A stretch of DNA of 48,468 bases from Pseudonocardia kujensis (GCF_021283305.1 NZ_JAJSOK010000060.1:1-48468); one strand, 5' to 3'. Shown: positions 7,872 to 17,714, counted from the first letter of the stretch. Numbers and translations are program-made. Notes: generated from the sequence alone by a model not told the origin.

Positions 7872-9071
7872 CTAGTACGGCGCGGACCATCCGGTGGACG
7901 CGGCCCACTGCTCGGCCCGGGGCAGGGCGGCGTCGAACCACGACTCCTTGCGCCCGACGTACCGCGCCGCGTCCGGGTCACCGGCGAACTCGGCCGCGGC
8001 CGCCCGCTTGACCTGCAGGTACTCCGCGCGTGCCGGCTCGTCGGCGCGCAGCCAGTCCCGGAACAGCAGGGCGTAGCACCATCCGGGCGAGCCGTGCACG
8101 CGCACGTGCAGGTGCACCCGCTGCTCCGGGTCGGCGCCGGCGAAGTACCGCTTCCGCCAGTGCGCCGGATCGGGGTCGGCGGGCTTCGGGCTGTCCTGGG
8201 TGATCTCCGGGATGCGGATCAGCCCGATCGCGCGCAGGGGCTCGTCGAGGGCGTCGGCGTCGTCGAGCGACGCGACCGCGAGCTGCAGGTCCGTGACGTC
8301 CTTGGCGGGCAGCCCGGGCACGGCGGTGGAGCCGATGTGCTCCGCGCCCCGGCCGCGCTCCCCCGCCGCCCGGGCGACCCGTGCGGCGAGCCGCGCACCC
8401 CGGCCGGCCCAGCCCGGCTCGGGGTCGGTCAGGACCGGGGCTCCCCCGCGAACCGGGTGCCCGCGCCGCAGGTTCTCCTCGAGGGGGACGAGCCGGTCGT
8501 GCCATAGCCGGTCGACGCGGGCCCGCAGGTCCTCCTCGGTCCCGTCGTTGTCCAGGACCGCGTCGGCCACGGCCAGCCGCTCGGCGTCGGACGACTGCTT
8601 CGCGATCCGCGCCCGGGCGTCCTCCTCGCTCATCCCGCGGCTCTCCACGAGCCGGCGCACCCGCACCTCCGCGTCCGTGTGCACGACCACGACCAGCGGG
8701 AACCGGCTCGCGTTGCCCATCTCGACCAGCAGGGCCGCGTCGTGGACCACGACGGCCTCCGGACCGGCCGCCGCGACCAGCTCGGCCTGCCGGCGGGCGA
8801 TGAGAGGGTGGGTGATGCCGTTGAGCACGGCCAGCTTCGCGTCGTCGCCGAACACGAGGGAGGCGACCCGCGGCCGGTCCATCTCGCCGTCCGGCCCCAC
8901 CACCTCGGGCCCGAACGCCTCGGCGATGCGCGCCAGCCCCTCGGAGCCCTTCGCGACGACCTCGCGGGCGATGAGGTCGGCGTCGACCAGCACCGCCCCC
9001 AGCTCCACCAGCCGCCGCGAGACCGTCGACTTGCCCGCCCCGATCCCGCCCGTCAGCCCGATCTGCAGCAC
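7872..9071 (-). CDS. coaE: Dephospho-CoA kinase fused to a GrpB/UPF0157 domain
   Basis: The product is 399 residues. Residues 1-200 are dephospho-CoA kinase, the last step of coenzyme A synthesis (3'-phosphorylation of dephospho-CoA with ATP). The P-loop GGIGAGKS is at about 8-15, followed by DADLIAREVV, the CoA-domain segment NGITHPLIARRQAELV and VVHDAALLVEMG. Residues 215-385 form a GrpB (UPF0157) domain of the nucleotidyltransferase fold, with AEHIGSTAVPGLPAKDVTDL and KRYFAGADPEQRVHLHVR. The fusion is known in actinobacteria. The gene starts 24 bp after the DUF3558 lipoprotein gene and belongs to the rpsA-side cluster. The role of the GrpB half is not established. Confidence 0.96.
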   Translation of the reverse strand: MLQIGLTGGIGAGKSTVSRRLVELGAVLVDADLIAREVVAKGSEGLARIAEAFGPEVVGPDGEMDRPRVASLVFGDDAKLAVLNGITHPLIARRQAELVAAAGPEAVVVHDAALLVEMGNASRFPLVVVVHTDAEVRVRRLVESRGMSEEDARARIAKQSSDAERLAVADAVLDNDGTEEDLRARVDRLWHDRLVPLEENLRRGHPVRGGAPVLTDPEPGWAGRGARLAARVARAAGERGRGAEHIGSTAVPGLPAKDVTDLQLAVASLDDADALDEPLRAIGLIRIPEITQDSPKPADPDPAHWRKRYFAGADPEQRVHLHVRVHGSPGWCYALLFRDWLRADEPARAEYLQVKRAAAAEFAGDPDAARYVGRKESWFDAALPRAEQWAASTGWSAPY

Positions 9072-9095
9072 GCGGTCAACGTACGCGAAGGACGA

Positions 9096-9806
9096 TCACC
9101 GGGCGGCGGCCACCGGCGGCACGGACCTCGGGGCCGTGGTGGTCGACGGCGCGCTCGCCGGCGCCGGCGGCGCGCTCGTCTCCGGCGGGGCCGGCTGGGT
9201 GGCGCCGTCCTTCGGCAGGACGCGCAGCGCGAGGTCGACGAGCCGGTCGACGGGCGCACCCGGCGCCCGGGCGGACGCCGGGAGCACGAAGGTCAACTTG
9301 TCCACCCCGTAGACGACGGCGAGCACGGTCTCGGTCGGGCGTTCGACCGCGACCGCCGGCGCCGCTCCGATCGAGAGGTCGCGGGACTGCCCGTCGGACC
9401 GCTCGGCGTTGGTGTTGAGCTGCCACTGCCGCTTGGCCGCCGCGGGGTCGCCGTAGCGCCCGATGTTGATGTCCAGCAACGTGTTCCCGCCGCCCGGGCC
9501 GCTGGCCGAGTACCGGCAGCCGACGCGCTCGGTGCGGCCGACCGACGGCTCCGGGACGCCGCGGATGGTGCGCAGTGCGGTGGAACCGAGGGGGCGTGCG
9601 AAGAGCGCACCGAGGTCGTCCGGCGAGAGCAGCGAGGTGCAGTCGTCCGGCAGGGCGATCTTCGTCGGAGCCGCCCCGGACCCCGCCGCCGCCGACTCGC
9701 TGAAGGTCGGGACGGGCAGCGCCTCCTGCCCGGTCGCCGTCGAACAGGCGGTCAGCACGCCCAGCCCGACGGCCAGCATCCCCACCACACGCCCCCCGAC
9801 ACGCAT
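9096..9806 (-). CDS. DUF3558-type lipoprotein
   Basis: The product is 236 residues with a lipoprotein signal peptide ending in the lipobox LTAC (Cys21), so it should be anchored on the outer face of the membrane. The body carries the DUF3558 pattern of Pseudonocardiaceae: DDCTSLLSPDDLGALFARPL, a second Cys in VGCRYS, then DINIGRYGDPAAAKRQW. The two body cysteines may form a disulfide. The last 40 residues are a Pro/Ala/Ser/Thr-rich tail. It lies between the rpsA terminator and coaE on the same strand. The function is unknown. Confidence 0.85.
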   Translation of the reverse strand: MRVGGRVVGMLAVGLGVLTACSTATGQEALPVPTFSESAAAGSGAAPTKIALPDDCTSLLSPDDLGALFARPLGSTALRTIRGVPEPSVGRTERVGCRYSASGPGGGNTLLDINIGRYGDPAAAKRQWQLNTNAERSDGQSRDLSIGAAPAVAVERPTETVLAVVYGVDKLTFVLPASARAPGAPVDRLVDLALRVLPKDGATQPAPPETSAPPAPASAPSTTTAPRSVPPVAAAR

Positions 9807-9918
9807 GGATCAAACTTAGATCCCCCTGCATGATCGACACACGTGGCGCGCCCGGGCCGTCACGGAACGCAGCCCGATCGTGATCCGCGCGACACCCGGT
9901 GGAGTACCCCCGGACGCC

Positions 9919-9952
9919 GAACGGCCCCGGTCCGCGAGGACCGGGGCCGTTC
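9919..9952 (-). terminator. rpsA terminator hairpin
   Basis: A perfect 14-bp stem (gaacggccccggtc paired with gaccggggccgttc) with a 6-nt loop lies 33 bp after the rpsA stop codon. There is no T-tract, as is common in high-GC actinobacteria. Confidence 0.85.
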
Positions 9953-9984
9953 GTTCGACCGAGCGTCAGGCGCTCAGCCAGGGA

Positions 9985-11460
9985 TCACGCACCGCCGGAG
10001 AGCTTCTCCCGCAGGGCCGCGAGCTGCTGGTCGCTGGCCAGCGACCCGCCGCTCTGCGCCTCCTGCGGGGCAGCGCCACCGGACGAGTAGTTGGCGGCGC
10101 CGGTGTCGGCACTCGCCTCCTCCTCGGCCTCGGCGGCCTTGCGGATCTGCGCCATGTGCTGCTCGTAGCGCTCGTGGGCCTCGGCGTACTGCTTCTCCCA
10201 GGTGGCCCGGGCCTCGTCGTAGCCTTCCTTCCACTCGCCCGTGTCGACGTCGAAGCCCTCGGGGTAGATGTAGTTCCCCTGGTCGTCGTACTCCGCCGCC
10301 ATGCCGTAGCGGGTGGGGTCGAACTCGGTGTCGACCGTGATGCCCTCGTTGGCCTGCTTGAGCGAGAGCGAGATCCGGCGCCGGTCGAGGTCGATGTCGA
10401 TGACCTTGACCATCGCGTCGTCGCCCACCTGGACGACCTGCTCCGGGACCTCCACGTGGCGCTCGGCCAGCTCGGAGATGTGGACCAGGCCCTCGATGCC
10501 CTCCTCGACGCGGACGAACGCGCCGAACGGCACCAGCTTGGTGACCTTGCCCGGGACGATCTGGCCGATCGCGTGGGTCCGGGCGTACAGGCGCCACGGG
10601 TCCTCCTGCGTCGCCTTCAGCGACAGGGAGACGCGCTCGCGGTCCAGGTCGACGTCGAGGACCTCGACCGTGACCTCCTGGCCCACCTCGACGACCTCGG
10701 ACGGGTGGTCGATGTGCTTCCAGGACAGCTCGGACACGTGCACCAGACCGTCGACCCCGCCGAGGTCGACGAACGCACCGAAGTTGACCACCGAGGAGAC
10801 GACGCCCTTGCGCACCTGGCCGCGGGCCAGCTGGTTGAGGAACTCGCTGCGGACCTCGGACTGGGTCTGCTCCAGCCAGGCACGGCGGGACAGGACCACG
10901 TTGTTGCGGTTCTTGTCCAGCTCGATGATCTTGGCCTCGATCTTGCGGCCGACGTACGGCTGCAGATCGCGGACGCGGCGCATCTCGACCAGCGAGGCCG
11001 GGAGGAAGCCGCGGAGCCCGATGTCCAGGATCAGGCCGCCCTTGACGACCTCGATGACGGTGCCCTCGACGGGCTCGTCCGCCTCCTTGAGGGCCTCGAT
11101 CGTGCCCCAGGCGCGCTCGTACTGGGCGCGCTTCTTGGAGAGGATCAGGCGACCCTCCTTGTCCTCCTTCTGGAGGACGAGGGCCTCGACGAACTCGCCG
11201 ACCTCGACGACCTCTGCGGGGTCGACGTCGTGCTTGATCGACAGCTCCCGCGAGGGGATGACGCCCTCGGTCTTGTAGCCGATGTCGAGCAGGACCTCGT
11301 CACGGTCGACCTTGACGATGGTCCCCTCGACGATGTCGCCATCGTTGAAGTACTTGATCGTCTGGTCGATGGCGGCGAGGAAGTCCTCCTCCGACCCGAT
11401 GTCGTTGACGGCGACCTGCGGGGTCGTGTGGGTCGGGGCGGCGGTGGTGTCGGTGGACAT
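9985..11460 (-). CDS. rpsA: 30S ribosomal protein S1
   Basis: The product is 491 residues with four S1 RNA-binding repeats, the number found in actinobacteria (E. coli has six). Landmarks are DGDIVEGTIVKVDRDEVLLD (repeat 1), GGLILDIGLRGFLPASLVEM (repeat 2), VNFGAFVDLGGVDGLVHVSE (repeat 3) and VPFGAFVRVEEGIEGLVHIS (repeat 4). The acidic and alanine-rich C-terminus ends GGSLASDQQLAALREKLSGG, a tail shared with mycobacterial RpsA. The protein delivers mRNA to the 30S subunit. The ATG at 11460 gives an N-terminus aligning with mycobacterial S1 (QVAVNDIGSEEDFLAAID); a GGAG lies 11 nt upstream. It has its own terminator. Confidence 0.98.
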   Translation of the reverse strand: MSTDTTAAPTHTTPQVAVNDIGSEEDFLAAIDQTIKYFNDGDIVEGTIVKVDRDEVLLDIGYKTEGVIPSRELSIKHDVDPAEVVEVGEFVEALVLQKEDKEGRLILSKKRAQYERAWGTIEALKEADEPVEGTVIEVVKGGLILDIGLRGFLPASLVEMRRVRDLQPYVGRKIEAKIIELDKNRNNVVLSRRAWLEQTQSEVRSEFLNQLARGQVRKGVVSSVVNFGAFVDLGGVDGLVHVSELSWKHIDHPSEVVEVGQEVTVEVLDVDLDRERVSLSLKATQEDPWRLYARTHAIGQIVPGKVTKLVPFGAFVRVEEGIEGLVHISELAERHVEVPEQVVQVGDDAMVKVIDIDLDRRRISLSLKQANEGITVDTEFDPTRYGMAAEYDDQGNYIYPEGFDVDTGEWKEGYDEARATWEKQYAEAHERYEQHMAQIRKAAEAEEEASADTGAANYSSGGAAPQEAQSGGSLASDQQLAALREKLSGGA

Positions 11461-11783
11461 GTAGTGGGGTGCTCCGGTGGATGTCTTCGGTTGTGGCCGC
11501 GTCACGGGCGGCCGGTCGGTGGATGTAGCCGTGACTGGATGATGCGTGTAACAGTCACCTTCGATCGTCGATTCCCCGCGGGTGACCGAGCGCCGCGAGC
11601 CCCTCGTGCACCAGCTCGAGTCGGCCCCGCACACGTTGACCACGGGTACGGACAATGCTACGCGGCACCCGATCAGCGGGGCAATGCGGGTCCCCGGTGC
11701 GGAACTGGGACGATCCGGGGCGTGAGCTGCACGTGTGCGGGTGAATCGATCATGAGCGCGCGGACGTCCCGCCGGGACCGGCG
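11461..11783. other. rpsA leader / divergent intergenic region
   Basis: These 323 bp separate the rpsA and methyltransferase starts, so they must hold the rpsA promoter and 5' leader and a promoter for the rightward gene. I see no convincing coding frame, tRNA or clear -10/-35 pair. The frame upstream of rpsA is open to 11655, but the residues there do not resemble S1. Confidence 0.6.
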
Positions 11784-12602
11784 ATGAGCGCCGAGGAGGT
11801 GCTCGGAACGGCCGGGGTCGCCCGCCGGACGGTGGGTGCCGCGGAGTCCGAACGGGCCAGCCGGGCCTGGTGGGACGCCGACGCCGCGGACTACCTCGCC
11901 GAGCACGGCCCGGACATCGGCGAGGCCGAGTTCGTGTGGTGCCCGGAGGGGCTGCGCGAGGGCGAGGCCGGGCTGCTCGGCGAGGTCGCCGGGCGCCGCG
12001 TGCTCGAGGTCGGGTGCGGGTCGGCGCCGTGCGCGCGCTGGCTCCGCGCCCACGGCGCCGAGCCGGTCGCGCTGGACCTGTCGCGCGGGATGCTGCGCGC
12101 CGCCGCCGAGCTCAACGCCCGCACCGGGATCGACGTCCCCCTGGTCCAGGCGGGCGCCGAGCACCTCCCGTTCGCCGACGGCTCCTTCGACCTGGCCTGC
12201 TCGGCGTTCGGCGCGGTGCCGTTCGTGGCCGAGCCGGTGCAGGTGATGCGCGAGGTGCGCCGGGTGCTGCGGCCCGGCGGCCGCTGGGTGTTCGCGGTCA
12301 ACCACCCCATGCGCTGGATGTTCTCCGACGACCCGGGGCCGGACGGGCTCACGGTTACCCAGTCGTACTTCGACCGGACCCCCTACCTGGAGGTCGACGG
12401 CGAGGGCCGGGCGACCTACGTCGAGCACCACCGGACGCTCGGGGACCGGGTGCGTGACGTGGTCGCGGCCGGCCTGGTGCTCGACGACCTCGTCGAGCCG
12501 GAGTGGCCCGACGGCTTCGACCGCGTCTGGGGGCAGTGGTCGCCGCTGCGGGGCGAGCTCTTCCCGGGCACCGCGATCTTCGTGACCCACCGGCCCGCCT
12601 GA
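11784..12602 (+). CDS. Class I SAM-dependent methyltransferase
   Basis: The product is 272 residues. The SAM-binding core is clear: motif I VLEVGCGSAPCARWLRAHG near residue 73, the acidic strand-2 end AVALDLSRGML-type segment (read here as PVALDLSRGM), QAGAEHLPFADGSFDLACS, and the post-motif VLRPGGRWVFAVNHP. This architecture is the Methyltransf_11/UbiE-like group. The substrate cannot be inferred; the helical N-terminal extension (AWWDADAADYLAEHG) recurs in actinobacterial members. It is transcribed away from rpsA. The thioesterase gene follows 145 bp downstream on the same strand. Confidence 0.9.
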   Translation: MSAEEVLGTAGVARRTVGAAESERASRAWWDADAADYLAEHGPDIGEAEFVWCPEGLREGEAGLLGEVAGRRVLEVGCGSAPCARWLRAHGAEPVALDLSRGMLRAAAELNARTGIDVPLVQAGAEHLPFADGSFDLACSAFGAVPFVAEPVQVMREVRRVLRPGGRWVFAVNHPMRWMFSDDPGPDGLTVTQSYFDRTPYLEVDGEGRATYVEHHRTLGDRVRDVVAAGLVLDDLVEPEWPDGFDRVWGQWSPLRGELFPGTAIFVTHRPA

Positions 12603-12747
12603 CCGCCCTGGGTGGCGGACCGGATCCGAGCGTTGATCGGCTCTCGTGGACGCACGCAGTCGGATCTCGACCGCCCGCGTCCACGACCGGTGACCAGCGC
12701 CCGGCGTCGTGCACGTCGCTCGACGTGGCCGGGTTAAGGTCCGTCAG

Positions 12748-13173
12748 GTGCCGATCGACGCCTCCCAGCTCCGCTCCCTGCACGCCCCCGCCACCGCCGG
12801 CCAGCTGAACGACCGGATGGGCATCGAGATCCTCTCCGCGTCGCTCGAGGAGGTGCGCGGCCGGATGCCGGTGGAGGGCAACCGGCAGCCCTACGGCCTG
12901 CTGCACGGCGGGGCGAGCGGGGTGCTGGCCGAGACGCTGGGCTCGGTGCTCGCCGCGATGCACGCCCTCCGGTCGCGGGTCCGGGGCGGGCTCGAGCTCG
13001 CGTGCACCCACCACCGGGCGGCCACCGAGGGCTACGTGACGGGCGTGGCCCGGCCCCTGCACGTCGGCCGCAGCACCTCGACCCACGAGATCGTGCTGAC
13101 CGACGAGCAGGGCAGGCGCACCTGCACGGCCAAGCTCACCTGCCTCCACCGGGACACCGAGCCGAAGGTCTGA
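12748..13173 (+). CDS. PaaI-type hot-dog fold thioesterase
   Basis: The product is 141 residues. The hot-dog signature is present: NDRMGIEILSASLEEVRGRM, then the catalytic-helix segment LLHGGASGVLAETLGSVLA, and later VGRSTSTHEIVLTDEQGRRT. The acidic residue in LAETLG is the position used for catalysis in PaaI/EntH/menaquinone-pathway DHNA-CoA thioesterases. Acyl-CoA or aryl-CoA hydrolysis is likely; the exact substrate is open. The GTG at 12748 is preferred (AAGG 9 nt upstream); a GTG at 12709 would add 13 poorly conserved residues. It converges on the liv operon with a terminator between them. Confidence 0.85.
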   Translation: MPIDASQLRSLHAPATAGQLNDRMGIEILSASLEEVRGRMPVEGNRQPYGLLHGGASGVLAETLGSVLAAMHALRSRVRGGLELACTHHRAATEGYVTGVARPLHVGRSTSTHEIVLTDEQGRRTCTAKLTCLHRDTEPKV

Positions 13174-13188
13174 GCGGCGCGAACGGCA

Positions 13189-13205
13189 GCCCCCGTGCCG
13201 GGGGC
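13189..13205. terminator. Convergent terminator between thioesterase and livF
   Basis: A perfect 7-bp stem, gcccccg paired with cgggggc around loop tgc, lies between two converging stop codons. An outer pair gcagccc (13186) and gggctgc (13218) could extend the structure. It could serve both strands. Confidence 0.65.
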
Positions 13206-13224
13206 ACCGTGCGTGCCGGGCTGC

Positions 13225-13946
<722 letters not shown>

Positions 13947-13947
<1 letters not shown>

Positions 13948-14912
13948 TACTCGGACTTCCCCTCTGCCGTGCCGGCCCCGTCCACCGCACCGCCGGTCTG
14001 CAGCTGCGCCGAGACCTCCTCGGGCGGGGCGCCCAGGTAGGCCTCCACCACCCGGGGATCGCCGCGCACCTCGTCCGGCGAGCCCTCGACCAGCAGCTCG
14101 CCCTGGACCAGCACCAGCACCCGGTCGCACAGCGTGAAGATGAACTTGGTGTCGTGCTCGATCACGACCACCGACACGCCCAGGTCGCGGATCGCGAAGA
14201 TCAGCTGCCGGGTGGCCTCGGTCTCCTGCGCGTTCATGCCCGCCGTGGGCTCGTCGAGCAGCAGTACCGACGGGTCGGTGGCGAGCGCGCGGGCGATCTC
14301 GAGCCGCCGCTGGTCGCCGTAGGGCAGGTTGCGCGCCAGCTCCTCGGAGAACCGGGTCAGCCCGACGAACGCGAGCAGCTTCTCCGCCCGCTCCGCCGCC
14401 TCCGCCTCGCTGCGCCGGAACCGCGGCCCGTGCAGCAGCGACGAGATCGGCCCCTGCTTCATCCGCACGTGCCGCCCGACCAGGACGTTCTCCGTGGCGG
14501 TCATGGACGGGAAGAGCCGGATGTTCTGGAAGGTGCGGGCGACGCCCGCCTCCGTGACCCGGGCCGGGTCCTGCGGCATCGGCTTGCCACGGAGCACGAC
14601 CTGGCCCGATGTCGGCGTGTAGAGCCCCGTGAGGCAGTTGAAGAAGGTCGTCTTCCCCGCCCCGTTGGGCCCGATCAGACCGATGATCTCGCCCTCGTGC
14701 AGCGACAGGTTCACGTCGTTGAGCGCGCGCAGGCCGCCGAACTGCATGGTCACGCCGGAGGACACCAGGATCGGCTCCCGGGTGCCGGTGGCGATGTGCA
14801 TGTCCTCGGCGAGCTCGGCGGTGACCTCCTCCGGCGGGGCCTCGGCCTCCACCACGACCTCCGCCGCGGAGGTGGTGGTGGCGCCGTCGGTGGTCTCGGG
14901 GTTCTCGCTCAC
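13947..14912 (-). CDS. livG: Branched-chain amino acid ABC transporter ATPase LivG
   Basis: The product is 321 residues. The ABC domain starts near residue 47: Walker A GPNGAGKTTFFN, the LivG motif TEAGVARTFQNIRLFPSMTA, signature LPYGDQRRLEIARALATDP (an S-to-P/G variant normal for LivG) and Walker B LLLDEPTAGMNAQE. It carries an N-terminal extension of about 45 residues rich in Ala, Glu and Thr that ordinary LivG proteins (about 255 residues) lack. The C-terminal tail after the BCA_ABC_TP_C motif DPRVVEAYLG is also extended. The GTG at 14912 overlaps the livM stop (GTGA). Confidence 0.95.
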
Positions 14913-16690
14913 GGCTCCACCCTCGTCGGCAGGGGCCCGGGGCCCTCCTTGGCGACGTCCTCGACGTCCGGGTCGGTCAGCTCCGCCTTGCGGTGCCGGT
15001 CCGGCACGATGCCCTGCGGCCGGAACCGCATGATCAGCACCAGGGCCAGGCCGAACAGCAGGAGCCGGTAGTCGGAGAACTCGCGCAGCTTCTCCGGCAG
15101 CACGAACAGGATCGACGCGCCGAGCACGGCGCCGGGGATCGTGCCCATGCCGCCGAGGATGACCGCGGCGAGCAGGGTGACCGACTCGAGGAACCGGAAG
15201 GAGTCGTAGGCGACGACGGCCGTCTTGTGCGCGAAGAACGCGCCCGCGAGGCCGGCGAGCATCGCGCCGATGAGGAAGGCCAGGATCTTGATCGGGCCGG
15301 TCCTGATGCCCATGGCGCTGGCGGCGTCCTCGTCCTCGCGGATCGCGATCCACGCCCGGCCGAGCCGGGAGTACTTGAGGTGCGCGAACACCAGCATCAC
15401 GGCCGCGACCAGCAGCACGATCAGGAAGTAGTACAGGACGCCCGAGGGCAGCCGCAGGCTCCCGATCACGATCGAGTCCGAGAACTTGAAGTCCCCGACA
15501 CCCATCGCCGGGATGTTCGGGATGGCGTTGGCGCCCCCGGTCAGCCCGCCGATGTTGTTCTGCGCGCTGCGCACGAAGATCTCACCGAAGGCCAGCGTGA
15601 CGATCGCCAGGTAGTCGCCGCGCACCCGCAGGGTCGGCGAGCCGACGATCGCGCCAAACATCCCGGCCACCACGGACGAGATGATCATGACCAGCACGAA
15701 CGGCAGGTGGATGCCGATGTGCGAGGCCGCCGCCCCGGACAGGTTCGCCGCCACGAAGGCGCCGATGCCCAGGAACGCGACGTACCCGAGGTCGAGCAGG
15801 CCGGCGAGGCCGACCACGATGTTGAGCCCGATCGCCGTGGCCGCGTAGACGCCGATGTTCGACGCCACCGTCATCCAGTACTCGGTGCCGGCGCTGGTCA
15901 GCGGCAGCAGCAGGGCGACGATCAGCAGCACGATCACGCTGAACGTGCGGTGCCGCTCGGAGACCACCGAGACCCAGGTGAGCAGGCCGGACGCGTTGAG
16001 GGCGGCGAAGGCGCCGCCCAGGGCCGCCAACAGCGACAGGAAGACGACGCCGGCGTACGGGTTCACGACCCCGCCCTGGCCGCCGCTCGTGAGCACCGCC
16101 GCGACCAGCAGCAGCACGATCACGAACAGGACGACGAGCAGGATCCACTCCGCCCACCAGGGCAGCTTCCAGGTCCACACCGGCTTGCGCTCGAGGCCGC
16201 CCGCGCTCGCGCCGAGCACGGTGACCAGCCCGCCGAGCAGCGCGGCGATCGAGCCGAACGCGATCGACCCCTCGGACGCGGTGATCGCGCCGAGCCCGCC
16301 GCCCTCGACCGTGATCCACAGGCCGTTGATCAGGGCGACGACGGTGGCGCCGATCCCGAGCCCGCGCACGATGCGGTGGCGTGCCGGGATCCGCCGCAGG
16401 GCCGCCACCACGATCGCGGCCAGCCCCAGGATCACCAGGTGCAGCCGGAAGCCGGTGACGCCGAACGGGTCGACGAAGAAGTTGAGGGTGGCCTTCTCCG
16501 GGTAGGGCCCCTCGTTGAGCACGAAGGTGGCCCACGGCAGGTAGCCGCCCACGAGCGTGAGCACCCCGCCGACGATCATGAGGACGGTGGAGCGGGGCGC
16601 GGCCGCGTCGAGCAGCCGGGCGAACCGGCCGGTGTGCCGCGGGGCCGGCGCGGGGGTGGCCGGCGTCTCGGGGGTCGCGGTGGCGGTCAT
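14909..16690 (-). CDS. livM: Branched-chain amino acid ABC permease LivM with extra N-terminal membrane domain
   Basis: The product is 593 residues, against about 320-420 for a usual LivM. The C-terminal half (about 275-560) is the permease: GLNIVVGLAGLLDLGYVAFL, LRVRGDYLAIVTLAFGEI (the cytoplasmic coupling helix), GRAWIAIREDEDAASAMGI and GGMGTIPGAVLGA. The N-terminal 270 residues contain about six further hydrophobic helices, including the motif GGYLPWATFVLN, and are not part of the core permease. The ATG overlaps the livH stop (ATGA). LivM pairs with LivH to form the channel. The function of the extra domain is unknown. Confidence 0.95.
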   Translation of the reverse strand: MTATATPETPATPAPAPRHTGRFARLLDAAAPRSTVLMIVGGVLTLVGGYLPWATFVLNEGPYPEKATLNFFVDPFGVTGFRLHLVILGLAAIVVAALRRIPARHRIVRGLGIGATVVALINGLWITVEGGGLGAITASEGSIAFGSIAALLGGLVTVLGASAGGLERKPVWTWKLPWWAEWILLVVLFVIVLLLVAAVLTSGGQGGVVNPYAGVVFLSLLAALGGAFAALNASGLLTWVSVVSERHRTFSVIVLLIVALLLPLTSAGTEYWMTVASNIGVYAATAIGLNIVVGLAGLLDLGYVAFLGIGAFVAANLSGAAASHIGIHLPFVLVMIISSVVAGMFGAIVGSPTLRVRGDYLAIVTLAFGEIFVRSAQNNIGGLTGGANAIPNIPAMGVGDFKFSDSIVIGSLRLPSGVLYYFLIVLLVAAVMLVFAHLKYSRLGRAWIAIREDEDAASAMGIRTGPIKILAFLIGAMLAGLAGAFFAHKTAVVAYDSFRFLESVTLLAAVILGGMGTIPGAVLGASILFVLPEKLREFSDYRLLLFGLALVLIMRFRPQGIVPDRHRKAELTDPDVEDVAKEGPGPLPTRVEP

Positions 16691-17613
16691 GCGCGCACCC
16701 GCTCGGACTCGCCGAAGAAGCCCTGCGGCCGGAACACCAGCACCGCGATCAGGACGACGAAGATCCAGACGTAGTCGTAGGCCGTGCCCCCCGGCAGGTA
16801 CTGCCCGGCGAGGGCCTTGACCAGCCCGATCACCAGGCCGCCGACCACGGCGCCGCGGATGTTGCCGATGCCGCCGAGCACCGCCGCGGTGAAGGCGAAG
16901 ATGCCGTTCTGGAAGCCCATGTCGATGTTGATGTTGTTCAGGTAGCTGCCGTACAGCACGCCCGCGACGCCGGCCAGGGCGCCGCCGATGGCGAAGGTCA
17001 GCACGATGACCCGGTCGGGGTCGATGCCCATCAGCCGCGCGACGTCCCGGTCCTGCGAGGTGGCGCGCATGGCGCGGCCGAGCCGGGTCCGCTCGACGAA
17101 CCGCTCGAGGCCGAAGGCCAGCACCAGCGACATGACGACCAGCAGGATGCCGACGTAGCGGATCACCACGCCGTCGCCGATCGGGATGACGACGGCGCCC
17201 TCGATGAACAGGTTCGGGAACGGGAGGGCCGCAGTGGCCCCCGGGTAGAAGACGCGCATCGCCTCCTGCAGCGCGACCGACACGCCGAGGGCGGTGATCA
17301 GCGGTGCGAGGCGTGGCGCGTTGCGCAGCGGCCGGTAGGCGAAGCGCTCCATGGCCACGGCGATCAACATCGCGACGAGCGCGCCGGCCACCAGGGCGAT
17401 CGGCAGCGCGAAGTACCAGGTCGTGGCGATCGCGGTGGGCAGGATGTACGTCAGGGTGGCCAGGCCGCCGTAGGCGCCGACCATGAAGATCTCACCGTGC
17501 GCGAAGTTGATCAGCGTGATGATCCCGTAGACCATCGTGTAGCCGAGCGCGATCAGCGCGATCAGCGAACCGAGCACCAGCCCGTTCGCGATCTGGGACA
17601 GGAACGTGGACAA
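16687..17613 (-). CDS. livH: Branched-chain amino acid ABC permease LivH (TTG start)
   Basis: The product is 308 residues of about eight hydrophobic helices with LivH signatures IANGLVLGSLIALIALGYTM at the N-terminus, INFAHGEIFMVGAY, RAMRATSQDRDVARLMGI (coupling helix) and AAVLGGIGNIRGAVVGG. I chose the TTG at 17613: GGAGGAG sits at 17623-17629 with 9-nt spacing, and the resulting start (LSTFLSQIANG) matches the family. A GTG at 17640 is in frame but lies directly against the hairpin at 17641-17672, which would bury its ribosome-binding site. Confidence 0.93.
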   Translation of the reverse strand: MSTFLSQIANGLVLGSLIALIALGYTMVYGIITLINFAHGEIFMVGAYGGLATLTYILPTAIATTWYFALPIALVAGALVAMLIAVAMERFAYRPLRNAPRLAPLITALGVSVALQEAMRVFYPGATAALPFPNLFIEGAVVIPIGDGVVIRYVGILLVVMSLVLAFGLERFVERTRLGRAMRATSQDRDVARLMGIDPDRVIVLTFAIGGALAGVAGVLYGSYLNNINIDMGFQNGIFAFTAAVLGGIGNIRGAVVGGLVIGLVKALAGQYLPGGTAYDYVWIFVVLIAVLVFRPQGFFGESERVRA

Positions 17614-17640
17614 CCGAGGGGTCTCCTCCACCGCGTGCAC

Positions 17641-17672
17641 GAGCGGGGACGGGTGATGTCCCGTCCCCGCTC
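17641..17672 (-). terminator. livK-livH intergenic hairpin (attenuator or partial terminator)
   Basis: A perfect 13-bp GC-rich stem (gagcggggacggg with cccgtccccgctc, loop tgatgt) lies 42 bp after the livK stop and 28 bp before the livH start. Binding-protein genes of ABC operons often have such a structure to keep the binding protein in excess over the permease; that role here is inferred from position. Confidence 0.8.
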
Positions 17673-17714
17673 ACGTGCGTCCTCGTCGCGCACCCCCGGG
17701 TCGGGGGACGCGCG

